The notes beneath the pieces were generated by a model that worked only from the letters and a program-made list of their open reading frames with translations, did not search any database and was not told where the DNA came from. The translations under genes and the position numbers were made by a program. From Salvia splendens (Eukaryota; Streptophyta; Magnoliopsida; Lamiales; Lamiaceae): a stretch of DNA of 64,000 nt. Shown here one piece after another: positions 10,723 through 22,131 of this stretch (positions are counted from its first letter, which is position 1; each line of letters starts with the position of its first letter). The DNA lies in the NCBI RefSeq assembly GCF_004379255.2, contig NC_056048.1, positions 4,774,001-4,838,000 of the forward strand, written 5' to 3'.

Positions 10723-11541
10723 AACTGTTCTAATTAGGTGTTGTTGCCATTTGACTTTGAATTGCTTGTTTATTGGGAAATGGCTGAAGCTTAGTAGGTC
10801 TAACTCATCTCAAGATGTAAATCAAAACTAAAGATGTATTTCTCATCAAGAACAGACCACTTTCCTCTTAATTTTAGCTTTTGATTCTCCTTTTTATTAC
10901 TGCTCTTTTTTTTACTTATCTCAGTTGCCCTTTTTCTCAAGTATTTATCCGGTGAATATTAAAATATTATTAGTTGAAGATGAATAAACAGGAGATAGAA
11001 ATAATTGTTTACTAAATTTCAAAAATTAAAAAACAATCAATTTTTATGAATGGATCAAAATGTAAAAAAAAAAGTACTGGAAGTAGTATATCTTATTTTC
11101 TAATCTTCAATCCCACAAAATCCACGTTCTTTTGAAAAATGGATCGCATATAAACTTTCTTTACTAAAATAACTTTACAGTTTACACAGTGTTTATGAAA
11201 ATTCATTACATTTATAACAATTCAAAGAGCAATTAATTGAGAATAACAGCATAGTATAAATTATAAATCTTGTGCAATATATAAAATGTATTTTTCTTAA
11301 TTTGTGTGAAAATAAAAGGAGACTTTTGATGGAACAGAGGAAGCATACTTTTGGTCGCTGTACAATTATTTTGAATGAATTTTTAACGAAGGAAAATCTT
11401 TTAAAAATGAAAACACAAAGCTCCCTTTTTATCCTTCTTTTTGGGAGATGCAACTGAGCCAGTGGATTAAGTTGTGTTTGAGTGAGGAGAAGACAATACA
11501 TAGGGAACGTAGGCCTGCACATAACAAAGTTGGTCGGCACT
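10723..11541. other. 3' UTR and AT-rich spacer
   Basis: Follows the MYB-CC stop. T-rich and A-rich sequence with no supported gene, ending at the TAA target duplication of the Harbinger element. Confidence 0.4.
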
Positions 11542-11544
11542 TAA

Positions 11545-13725
11545 GGGTGTCCATTATAAGGTGGACACGCCCAATAGCCCCGCCCCAGTTTTTTGTCCAT
11601 AGCCCCAATTTTTTATCCATAGCCCCAAAATTCTATTTCCGCCACTATAGTGGACAACTCCAATAGCCCCAAAATTTTATAATCAATTTTCATTTTTAAA
11701 TATTTTTTAGTTTCAATCAAGTGTAATTTAAATAATCGCAGTGTAAATAACTAGAATACGAGGTAATTAGGCCGAATATTCGTTGTATTGCATACCGGTA
11801 AAATTATACAACGAATAATGAAAATAAAATACAACAACAAAACTCCGGCACCGTCTACTCGGTGTCGGAGTCGGCTTCCTCGTCTTCCTCTTCTTCTTCT
11901 TCTCCTCCTCCTCTCTCGCTGCTGCCGGCCGCGGTATCCCCGGGCGCATTATCAACCAACCCCAGTCGACTCTCAAGCCGATTGATGAGCCTCTTGTAGA
12001 CGTTCTTGACGTACGGGTCAGTTTCCCCTGCGTATGACCTGCATACGTCTTGCAGTTGTTGCATCAACGTTACGTCTATGCTATTGGCCAATACCTCGTG
12101 GGGTTGCACCGTGGGCTGTGGGATTGGGGCAGACTGGGGGATGCGCGATCCGGACGCGGCCGCCGTTTGGCGGGAAGCACTTCTACCTCCTCTGGCTCTG
12201 CGGATAGAGGCCTGTTGTCCCATGGGCCGTCGTCGCCTAATGTGAGTCGCGGCTGGCTCTTCGACTTGCTCGTCGGACTGCTCGAACTCGTGCGAGCCGC
12301 TCCCACTGCTGTATTCCCCGGCAAGGTTGTGCCTTGTGCGCTTCGAGCCACCGGCTGTTTCCACCTCGTTCGCCACGATCGACCTGAATTTCGGACAATC
12401 CGCGAGGACAAGATACTCCTCCCACAAGGTGAACTTCGGCTGGCCCGTCTTGCGGTATTGGCCCTCCGACAGGGTCTTCACATCTTCTGCGCTTCTGCCA
12501 CTCTCGGCGTGGCGAAGGTTGTTCTCGTATATGGACGCGAACAGCTTGGTAGCCCGCAGTATCCTACCGAACTTTTTTCGGATCTGTTCTGGGTCGCGCT
12601 TCTCGGCGCCGTCGGGCTTCAATTCCTCGTATGCCATCATGACGCGCCTCCAAAAGCTCCCCGACTCCTGATCGGTACCAACCACGGGGTCCGAAGTGAT
12701 AGCATCCCACGCCTTCGCCACGGCAATGCTCTCGTCTTTGCTGTATGGCTTGCCGCGGCTGGACCCCTCGGGCTGATCACCGCTACCGCCGGGGCCACTG
12801 CCCTCGCTACTCGCAATGCCGGGGGAGCTGCCCGAGTGTCCACCGACGTTGCCGGTGCCACGACTGCCGCCTCCGCCCCTAGGGCCTCTGCCCCTACTGC
12901 CACCAGAGCCCCGGCTGCCGCCACCTCCTCGGGTCGGAACGGGTGTTTCCACCGCGCTACCGGCGTATCTGGGATGCCGGTACTGAGCAGACCCAACATA
13001 GTATCAATGCGTCTTGATCTGCTTCGGTGATTGGAGATTGGCTGGCTTGAAAAGGGGAACCCGGCCGCGCCAGGTGAAGCGCGTCTAGGTTGGGTCGGTA
13101 ATCTCCAAAAGCGGAACGACTCAGATTCCGTTGTAAAGCGGGCGGCGTTGGTGAGGATCTCCACGACTGAGATGGAGGAAGGGGTGGACTCGATGCCCAC
13201 GGTGGTGGTGATTGATTCCAACTCCAAGACTGTGACGGAGCCGCATATCCGCCAAATCCCGACGGCTGAGAAGCATATCCGGCAAAACCCGACGGCTGAG
13301 ATGGATTGCTGTCATATCCCGATTCCTCAGTGTCGGGTGATTCGTCGTCTCCTCGGTGCATTTTGTAGAGAGTGTTTTTGTAGAAAGTGGGTGTATGGAT
13401 GTTGTGAAAATGGGAGTGGGGGAGGAGGGAGAGTGGTATTTATATAGATATGAAAAACGAAAAAAAAAAAATTCAAACCATGCGGCTAATCGCAACCGCC
13501 GCGGCTAATCTTCGTGGCACTATAGGCGCCGCGCCTATAGGCGCGGCTATAGCCACCCCGCCGCGTCCTCGCCCCACTCGCGGCGAAGCCTCGTCCGCCG
13601 CCCTCCCCCCCACCAGCCGCGTCCACCCTCGCGGCGGACACCCCCTCCACTATAATAGCCGCGCCTACCGCCCCGCTTCCGCCCCGCTCGCGGCTATAGC
13701 CGCGTCCACATTATAGTGGACGCTC
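11545..13725. mobile_element. PIF/Harbinger element carrying only the Myb-like ORF
   Basis: The element is flanked by TAA on both sides (11542-11544 and 13726-13728), the 3-bp target duplication typical of PIF/Harbinger. Ends are inverted: GGGTGTCCATTATAAGGTGG on the left against GAGCGTCCACTATAATGTGG read inward from the right. Subterminal parts are GC-rich with repeats of the type TATAGCCGCG / CAATAGCCCC. Inside there is one minus-strand coding unit, the Myb/SANT-like ORF1 (separate entry). No DDE transposase is present, so movement would need transposase from another element. Confidence 0.85.
11855..13361 (-). pseudogene. Harbinger ORF1, Myb/SANT-like DNA-binding protein, frameshifted
   Basis: The N-terminal part (ATG at 13361, Ser/Pro/Gly-rich, to a stop at 12957) and the C-terminal part (frame open from about 13005, stop at 11855) are in different frames, so at least one frameshift lies in the 12957-13008 overlap. 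The C-terminal part has a Gly/Arg-rich stretch, then a SANT/trihelix-like domain (YSKDESIAVAKAWDAI, SGSFWRRVMMAYEELKP, EQIRKKFGRILRATKLFASI), a NAM-associated-like region with LWEEYLVLADCPKF, and an acidic C-terminus. ORF1 proteins of PIF/Pong elements bind the element ends and bring in the transposase. Similar genes are often labelled glutathione S-transferase T3-like by automatic pipelines. Confidence 0.75.
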
Positions 13726-13937
13726 TAATAAATTGGCAGTACTAAGCTGAAAATTATCACTTTGATAGATGGTTAATTATTTTAGATGGAGTTATTGAGT
13801 ATAATAAATTAGAGAAAAAGATGCAATTAAATATCTATACAATATATAAAAGGGGAGTTTTCGAGAAATTTATTACCATTTAATTTAAAAAATAATATAA
13901 AATTATATATATATAATTTAAAGGCCAATAAACGTGT

Positions 13938-14014
13938 GATTAAGTGGAGTGGGCGGAAGGTTTTACTATGTCAGGTATGATTAAGTGGAGTGAGTGAGAG
14001 GTTTTACTATGTCA
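13938..14014. repeat. 41-bp imperfect tandem duplication
   Basis: GATTAAGTGGAGTG...GGTTTTACTATGTCA occurs at 13938 and again at 13979, with a few changes in the middle. Confidence 0.7.
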
Positions 14015-15686
14015 TTTAAATTTGGTTTAAACGTTTGATTAGACTTCCAAATAAAAATGTTTTTTGTCCTTTCATCGAATGCATGTGGTGTGAATTGTTC
14101 GATTGTGTACTTTCATGGGTCTTATCTTATGCTTTGCTCTACGGATGATCGCTTTAATACATATTGATTATTGATTTTGTGCATTGCAAATTGATTTTGT
14201 TCCCTATTGTAGTTTTAGGTGAGGCGAGCGGCTTTAAAGATGACAAACGAGTTATTTTACCTATGAGTTATGTTGAAGAGTGACGAATTGTGAAGAATTA
14301 AAGGTTTTAGTTTATAATGATGAGATTGATTTTAAATTTAAAGTTAATGTAGTGTATAAAGAAGTTTTAAAAATGATGAGTGATTATCCATTGACCATTG
14401 TGTTTAATTCTTTATTGTGATAGATTTTTATTTCCTACTCCATGATTTAATGTTTAAACATTATATTATGCGATTTGCTTCAAATTTATTATGCTTCAAT
14501 GTTGATTTGTATAGATTTTTTATTCTCATATAACTAAAATTGTTACTCATATTGTTCATTGTTAATATCGATTCTAATTTTTTTTAATTATTTAAAATTA
14601 AAAATTAATATTTAAAAAATATATTAATATGTGCATAGCGGTGTGATACTAGTTTTAACAAAAAGAGAGAATGAGCATTTAAAAAATTCAAAGTGATCAT
14701 AATAGTTGGGACAAATGACGAAGAAAAATTATGGAGAATTAGTTAGACTACTAGTTTAATGAGACGCAAATTGCGAAAAATACTAAGTATTTATTAAATT
14801 TTGCTATCCCCAATCCAAAATTTGATTATTTGTTAATATATACACTATACATGTTCATAATGGAGTAGTAGAATACAAAAATTAATCTTCTGGCATGTCT
14901 CATTTTTACGATCACCCATTTCTTTGAATTTTTTTTATTAGAATTGGAAAATAAATTCTAATATTTTATTCCCTATAAATAGTGATACATGTCAAATTAA
15001 ATAATAATCCTACTCCGCATTGTTGAAGTAAGTTTAATGTAGGAGTAGCTTGTAATTTTGATGTATAAACTAAAATCTGAGAAGATAAAATAACACAGAT
15101 GGAAAAAGATAATTGGACGGCAATCTATCGTGAGTTTGATATCAACAAAGTCACAAATTTAGCGGAATTGACGATAAAAATAATTTTGTAGAAGTGGAAA
15201 TAAATAAAATAAAGAGAAAAGTGATAGGTTACAATGAAAGAAAGGCCCACCCCCAGCCCGGAATATAATCTAGAAGATTCCGCTGGCCGGTCAGCGTCCT
15301 TGTTTTTGTCATCTTCTCTATTGCGCTTTGGCCTTTTCCGGTCACCATTTTCCTTGCCACGGCCACGTTTACTATTATTCGCCCAACATTTCTTTTCTAT
15401 TCCCTCCATCAACGATTTAAAATCTCACTATGACTCGATAAGATCGCTGAATTTTAAAAAATGTGAAAAGAATGAATCGAAAATGTCAGTTCTATTTTAG
15501 TACTGAGTGTAATAAATCAGTAAAAAATGAGATTCATTTATCAAAAATAGAAAAAAAGAGATAAATGTCGACATCATTTTATGGACAGCCCGAACCGGCA
15601 AATATGAATGGTATTTCATGGATGAATGAAGTACTAGTTATTAGAATTAAAGCTCTCTTTTTTACTTCATCTTTAAATAAATAGTA

Positions 15687-15874
15687 CTTCCTGTGTTTCA
15701 TTAAAAATTATCTCATTCTTGAGTGACATGATTTGGGTGGAAATGATAAACTAGATGAATATTTTAATAAGGAGAGAGAAGAAAGATCGTTTTTTCTCAA
15801 AGTTAAAAAAATGATCATCTTGATTCTGACAAATAAAAAGAAAAAATGACCATTTTGAATGCGACAAATGGAAG
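15687..15874. mobile_element. Degenerate Stowaway-like (Tc1/mariner) MITE
   Basis: Ends are CTTCCTGTGTTTCATT on the left and, read inward from the right, CTTCCATTTGTCGCATT, flanked by TA on both sides. The internal text (ATTATCTCATTCTTGAGTGACATG) resembles Stowaway MITEs that begin CTCCCTCCGTCCC. Diverged and ~188 bp long. Confidence 0.6.
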
Positions 15875-18270
15875 TAAAGAATTCGAGTAAAAAGCATTTA
15901 ATTATTTTAATAATAATTTTGATATATTAATTATAAAATAATTTTAATATTATATATACAGATATCTCAAGGGATGTATTAATATGACAACTCACTTTAT
16001 TGTAACACCATACGTCCATACGCCATTTTAGGCCGTTAGATCTGAAGATCGTGTGATTCTCAAGCTGCCATGTGGCGGCCCATTTTAATTTAATTGGAAC
16101 ATAAAAAAACGTTGAAGGCCAAAACTGAAATTCTCTATTTTTAGTCTGTTACGAGATTGCAGTACTGCAGTGTTACGCGCCTGCAACTTTCGCAATAGTT
16201 TTTTACCTTACCAGATTGCAGTGTTATTCTATGAATATTGCGGTGTTACCAAGTGTATTTGCAGTTTACATATTACTTTATTGTAGTACTTGATTTATTT
16301 TTTTAGAATTGACTAAAATACCCATGGCCTGCAATATTCAACACATAAGACCAATCTGAACTCTATTTCATCAACCAGTCATAGGCGTCCACCTTATAGA
16401 TGTAAGATCTAGGAATAGGATTAGTGTTATGGTGTCGCTCTAAATATGGTGTCACCCTAATACTCCCATATATCTCAATCCTCTATGAATAGACATGTAA
16501 ATCTAAAATTTATTATTGTATATGTAATACTGGATATATTGTTGAAAAAATTACAAAATTTGGTTAAATTCTAGTTAATTTAAAATTATAAAAAAAAACC
16601 AACTATATTATATTTTGATATTGTTTTCTCAATTATCTAATTTATTTGTATTTAGAATAAATTATGTATGACGAAGCTAAAATTCATAAATTTCTTTCGT
16701 CAATTTATATATAAAAGCAATTGATTTTAGTATAAAAACTATAATTAGGCATAACCTTTTCAGCTTTTAAAGCATACATAATTTTCTCAAATAATTTTTT
16801 AAAATATATTAAAATTATAATATAGTACAATTATAAGGGATACTGAAATTTAACTAAAGTTTATAAATCAAGTTATAGTAGTATCTTTTTCTTGGCAATA
16901 TAAGTGGGCAACGCCCGAGCAAGACTATATAGAAGTCTACATACTAATGATTTCCTTTTCTTTTTCTTAATTTATGTGGAGTAGTAATCTATGAACATTT
17001 TATATACGTGTACAAGTGAAAATCTACAAGTGGAGGATTTTAATTATAAACAATGAAAAGAAGAATTATATAATTGGCAGGTGATCATTGATTGGTTGAA
17101 TTGAATATGTGTCTAAAAATGGACGACCCACGTTGGAAGAACTGTCTCTTTTATCTATGATTTGATTGGATGGTTTGTGGTCCTCGGGCCGGGCCCCCAC
17201 AAATGTTTTCTTACTACTTCTGGTTTTATTTTACCATATTTACTGTCATTTTTTTAGCAAAGGGTGTCATATTGGTGTTTTCAGTTTTATTGGATTTAAT
17301 TTCCCCAAATTACATGTTTTTTTTTTGTGTTTTACTATTTGTTTCTAGATGCCTGATTATTAATTTTACTTTTCAGTGTTTTTTTTTATTGTGTTATTGT
17401 TTTAGAATCACTTAATTAGAGTCGAAAATACCCAAAACTAATCGTGTTTTCTTGGATTTCTTCTAGGTCTTTGTTTTTCCTTCTTTACAAAATGCCCAAA
17501 TCTCATCAATATTGAGAAAAATTAGTCAATGTTGATACTTTTATTGTTTGATTCTCTTAATATAGTTTTGTTGAATTCTTATTATTAATATTCGTAAAAG
17601 TATCACATTATTGGTATACATTGATTTATAATGTCGATAGTACAACAATATTCTCATAGACCGTGATTTTTTGTTGTCTTTGTATACTTTTCTCCTTTCA
17701 TTATAAGTGAGTTGTATTAATGTTCCACAACATATCATTTTTCTTAAATATTTTGCTTAAAAAATATCTCACTTATCATCAAATAGATATAGTACTCAAT
17801 ATTAATACGTTTACTGTTTTGTTCGAGTGTAATGTAGATATAGTACTAGTATTTTTTTTAAATGAAGTGTTGATGAATAAAGGATTGTAAAAAATTAAAT
17901 TAAAACAAAATCTTATTGATGAAACCAATTAAAACTATATTAACGCAGCTTAAAGTGGATAGCCTTGATAATTAAAAGAAAACTATATAAACTAAAAGTT
18001 AACAATAATTCCTCATTTACTATAATAACAAAAACAACTCAAACCCATGTGGAGTAGTTAATAATAATTCTTCTTTTAACAATTTTGACTCGAACCTTCA
18101 AACTATTAATCGACTTAGCATGCAATGTTTTTTTTAACAAGTATACAATGTTTTAATTACGATATCAACGTTAAAAAAAATACTCCTCTTTTTCCATTTT
18201 CCATTTTCCATTTTCCATGTTATGTAAAGTGATATTTATAATAATAAAAAAATTGTATATTCCATTTCGT

Positions 18271-19508
18271 GAATTCTGAGCCCTTTCTTCAACGCTCATA
18301 TTTCAGCTCACTGCTCTGCAATTCCAGTCTCCATTAATTTCACAGCTTCCAATTTGACCGAATAAAAAAATTATACACAAATCATAAATATATGTCTATA
18401 TATTTTAATTAAATATATAAATAAACTAGTTCTTTCCTCAGATAAACCAGTTTTTGATTGTATAAAATTTGGTATTGCTGTATTGAATAACCTATCATTG
18501 TCCTCTCAATTTCACTTTTTCCCGAGGAGTTTGGGTTCCTGAGCTTCCAATTAGGAGCCCGGATTATAGCATGGTTGCATAGAATCGGTGTTCCTGAAAT
18601 AATTGGCGGATCGCTGCTTTGAATTTCGCAGATCTGGGTACTAATTTCACCTCTGCCTCTTTTGTGTTTTTCCTGTTTGAATTCCGCACCTGCTTTCCTC
18701 GGATTGATTACACCTTATCGTGGTCAACTCCCTTTCAATTTGTCTCCAGCATTTTTTTTAAATGTGTTGATTTCTGATTATGTATATTTTTGCCATAATT
18801 TGTGGTTCGTTATTTCGTTTTGCTGTGAGGAACGAACTGGGAGTTTACTTAACAAAGCAGTTGAAATCTCTTTCTTTTTTCTTCAACGATGGCTTTCCAA
18901 TAAATTTGGGAGCCCTTCCATTGCATCTGCTAGTTAAATGTGCTATATTTCATGCTTTCGGAGAGATTCTTCGGATTTAATGGAATTAGATAGTGCAATT
19001 TACCGCAGTGCTTTCTCTTTTTGTGTAATTTTGTCTCTTTCTCTTGGTTTCTGGTCCATCACTTTGTGTGGATGGTATGTTTCAGGTCACCTACCAATAT
19101 CAACTGCTTCATTAAAGGTCATAGAAACTAGGTACTTGAAATATATATCCTCTCTGTTTTCTCTGTGGCTGATGTAGATTGGCTTCGCTTATTTTTTTTC
19201 TCATGTACTGCTTGTTTGTTACTCGGAAAAAGGAGTAGTGGGTGGTTTTGCACTACTTTCCAACTAATGATAAACAAGAAATTTGTATTATATGCATTGA
19301 TGCTATTCTTTAGTGTTTGTCTTCATCATATTGTCAATTTCTATCTTAAGATTGATGCACTTGTTCAGTTATATCGTATTGACTTCATCGTCTGTTTCCT
19401 GCCATAGGTTAATCAGATATGTATCAGCGCAAGGGTGTTCCTAGTTGAAACTTGGTTCACAGCAAATCAATTGTTTGAAGTCAGCCGTTAGACTGTGTTG
19501 ATTGCACA
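18271..19508 (+). promoter_or_regulatory. Leader/5' UTR region of the second MYB-CC gene, with a decayed N-terminus
   Basis: Sequence from about 18270 looks like a transcribed leader with pyrimidine stretches and possible splice sites. An acceptor-like CCTGCCATAG ends at 19407. The segment 19419-19508 is in frame with the downstream ATG and begins ATG-TAT-CAG, but carries TGA at 19446 and again at 19476. It therefore forms a nine-codon upstream ORF ahead of the main start. Confidence 0.55.
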
Positions 19509-21659
19509 ATGGATCCTATCAATGGATCTAACAGTGGGAGCAATAATCAAAATTTGGCGTCTAAGCAGCGGCTACGTTGGACACACGAGCTTCATGAACG
19601 GTTTGTTGATGCTGTAGCGCAGCTTGGCGGGCCAGATCGTGAGTTCTTATTACTTGGTAACATTAGTTTCACATTAATTCCAACAGCAAACAGGAAGGAA
19701 AGAAAAAGTAATAAGTACTCGACAACTTAAAAGATGTAGTGAAGGTTGGAGATATTAGAACACAGAAAACTGTTCTTATAGCTTTTGCTCATTCATTAAA
19801 AGGTAGCATTGATTCTTCACAGTTATTTGCCACGGTTTACTTATGTAAAGTTGGCGATAAGTATGTTAAATTGGGGAAACGTGTAGCACTGATCTCTTTT
19901 TTGTTTACTCATGTCCTGATACAAGAAAAACATTCAATTTTGTTTACCTCGCGTAGTTCGCTAGAAAAAATGAAAAATTTCCTGCAGTGTTGTATCAATA
20001 GTGGATTCTAGGTATTTAATGTAAAAAGCCTATCTCAGTCTTCATTCGTGTAGAAAATTTCTCAGGTTCTATTAAATGTTATTATCTTCAGGAGCTACTC
20101 CTAAAGGTGTTCTCAGAGTTATGGGAGTTCAAGGGCTAACAATCTACCATGTAAAAAGCCACTTGCAGGTATCCATGCCATGGAATTTTTCAACCTTCAC
20201 TGTTCTGGTGTCTGATATATATGACTCATTCACAGCTTGACTAACATTATTGTCTGAAACAGAAGTACCGGCTGGCTAAGTATCTTCCAGATTCTTCTTC
20301 TGATGGTAGGTTAATGTGGTTCTGTATGCTATACTCTAGCTCTTAGTCCATTGTCATTTTAGTTCTTGATACTACTTCAGATTTTGAGAATTTTTGGTAG
20401 TCCAATATTGATAAGTTTTACTTGATTTGGAATTAGGGAAAAAAGCTGATAAGAAAGAATCAGGCGACATGCTTCCCGGTTTGGATGGTTCATCGTGAGT
20501 ATAATCCACTTTCTTATCTTTGTCATTCTCCACTTGGACAATGTCTTAATTTTCAAGACTATATGTGGAGTACTATTAGAGGACTCGTAATTCATTGATT
20601 ATTTTTTTCTCATATGTTGATTAACTGGACAACTCTATTGCCGTCATCCCCATTCTACTTTAGTACTACTATTATGATTTAGAAAGTAATCACTTACAAA
20701 TTTTTCTTTGCTTGCAGTGGAATGCAAATAACTGAAGCGCTCAAACTGCAAATGGAGGTCCAAAAGCGACTGCATGAGCAATTAGAGGTATATCTATGAT
20801 TTTTTTTGTAACTTTTTGAAAATTTGTTTATATGGAGATATCTTGATAACTCGCATTTCTAAACCCCTTGAAAGTTGTCTTACTTCATGAATAGAAGATT
20901 CTCTTTGGATAAATCTGGATTCAGATGACTAGTTACAGCACCGAACTGTTAGAAATTCATTCGAAATATGTTGAGATGTAGACACAGCAGTTCTTCATTT
21001 GAATTCAAGCTAGTATTTTATTTTAGTATATGAGACCATGGGAAAGCAGGGAACATTTACGAAGTCTTTTGGAATTCTAGCTATGTTGGCTGTGAAAATT
21101 TTTTCTTTGATGTGACTTCTAATGGTTGGTACAGGTGCAAAGACAGCTACAGTTACGGATTGAAGCCCAAGGAAAGTACTTGAAAAAAATTATTGAAGAA
21201 CAGCAGCGCATCAGTGGAGTTCTTTCAGAAGCGCCTGGCTCTGGGACAGATGATGTTTGCCCAGAATCCGATAACAAAGCTGATCCCACAACCCCGCCTC
21301 CAACATCTGAATCGCCTTTTGTGGAGCCTGCCAACGAACATGCTTCAGCAAAGAGTTTTTCTCTGGATGAATCCTTGTCCTCTCATCACGAGCCTCAGAC
21401 CCCTGATTCTGGCTGTCATGGAACTTCACCAGTCGAGGAGGGCCCTAACGGGAGACCTGTGAAACGGAAACGCGGGAGCAGTGATGTGGAGTTTACCAAG
21501 CAAGAAATGACCATCTCCCATTCAATACTGGAGTCGAGCTTGAACTCTCCTTACCAACAGCCGCATCCCCTTTTCTTATCAAGTGGGCAGTTCAATCATT
21601 CATCAGAACTACCCATTGGCAATGAAAACCAATTGGAAAAGCTCTCCGGTAATATGTGA
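19509..21659 (+). CDS. MYB-CC (GARP, PHR1-like) transcription factor 2
   Basis: Six coding exons give 300 residues in frame: 19509-19638, 20092-20168, 20263-20305, 20437-20494, 20718-20787, 21135-21659. All introns are GT-AG. I start at 19509 (MDPINGSNSG) because upstream in-frame codons include two TGA. The MYB domain (about 17-75) has KQRLRWTHELHERFVDAV and ATPKGVLRVMGVQGLTIYHV, SHLQKYRLAKYLPDSSSD. The MYB-CC coiled coil (about 103-150) reads ITEALKLQMEVQKRLHEQLE, then a QLQLRIEAQGKYLKKIIEEQ-type helix. The Ser/Pro-rich tail has a basic KRKRG segment, possibly nuclear targeting. It is a DNA-binding regulator of the PHR1-like family and belongs to a different subgroup from the gene at 8169. 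Exons 2 (77 nt) and 5 (70 nt) have the same length in both genes, as expected for this family. Confidence 0.9.
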
Positions 21660-22131
21660 TTTGTTTGAACGAATTGCATATTACTCGGCTTCTTAGTTGT
21701 CAGTTGTCACCATGTATCTCTAGTGTCTAATAGTGTAATATTCATATAACTGCATTATGAACCACGCTAGTATTTAAGATTGTAAGCAGAAATTTAGGTT
21801 TAGAAGTGTCAATTTGACTACACACTTGAGACTTTGATTCTAAGTTGGTGAGAGTGTTCAATTAATCTTCATTTTTCTGTTCAATAATTGTAATTGTTTT
21901 TTATCCATTTTCAGTATGGGAATAATGAAGCGGAACTCACTTTGCAGAACAAATATGATGTAATAATCGAAAGTGAGTGGTTAAAATGGTGGTAAAAGCA
22001 GTATGAAATATAGTCAAAGTGGGTAGCCTCCTAAAAACATGCCAAACTTGGGCTTTTCCTTGAGTTTATAAAGCAGAAGAAGATGGGAAGACTAAGAGAG
22101 CAACATCCTACTCTACTACAATGAGGGTTAG

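Larger units (their letters stand above)
13729..18270. other. Long AT-rich intergenic region
   Basis: About 4.5 kb without a supported gene. It holds a 41-bp tandem duplication near 13938, a degenerate Stowaway-like element at 15687, poly-T/poly-A runs and a (TTTTCCA)n run near 18188. ORFs here are short, of biased composition and not recognisable. Confidence 0.5.

Noticed and set aside
12050..13030. Long plus-strand ORF of 326 codons
   Set aside because: It is the antisense of the Gly/Arg-rich Harbinger Myb-like gene; GC-rich coding sequence leaves the opposite strand open by chance.
15125..15500. Overlapping ORFs on both strands with basic and hydrophobic composition
   Set aside because: No domain, no homology I recognise, and no splice or promoter context.
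16008..16468. Possible element with ends GTAACACCATA / TATGGTGTCAC and internal TGCAGTGTTA words
   Set aside because: The terminal match is about 11 bp and I could not find a target duplication.
17166..17415. Hydrophobic ORFs suggesting a small membrane protein
   Set aside because: T-rich sequence produces Phe/Leu/Ile-rich frames by composition alone; no start context or homology.
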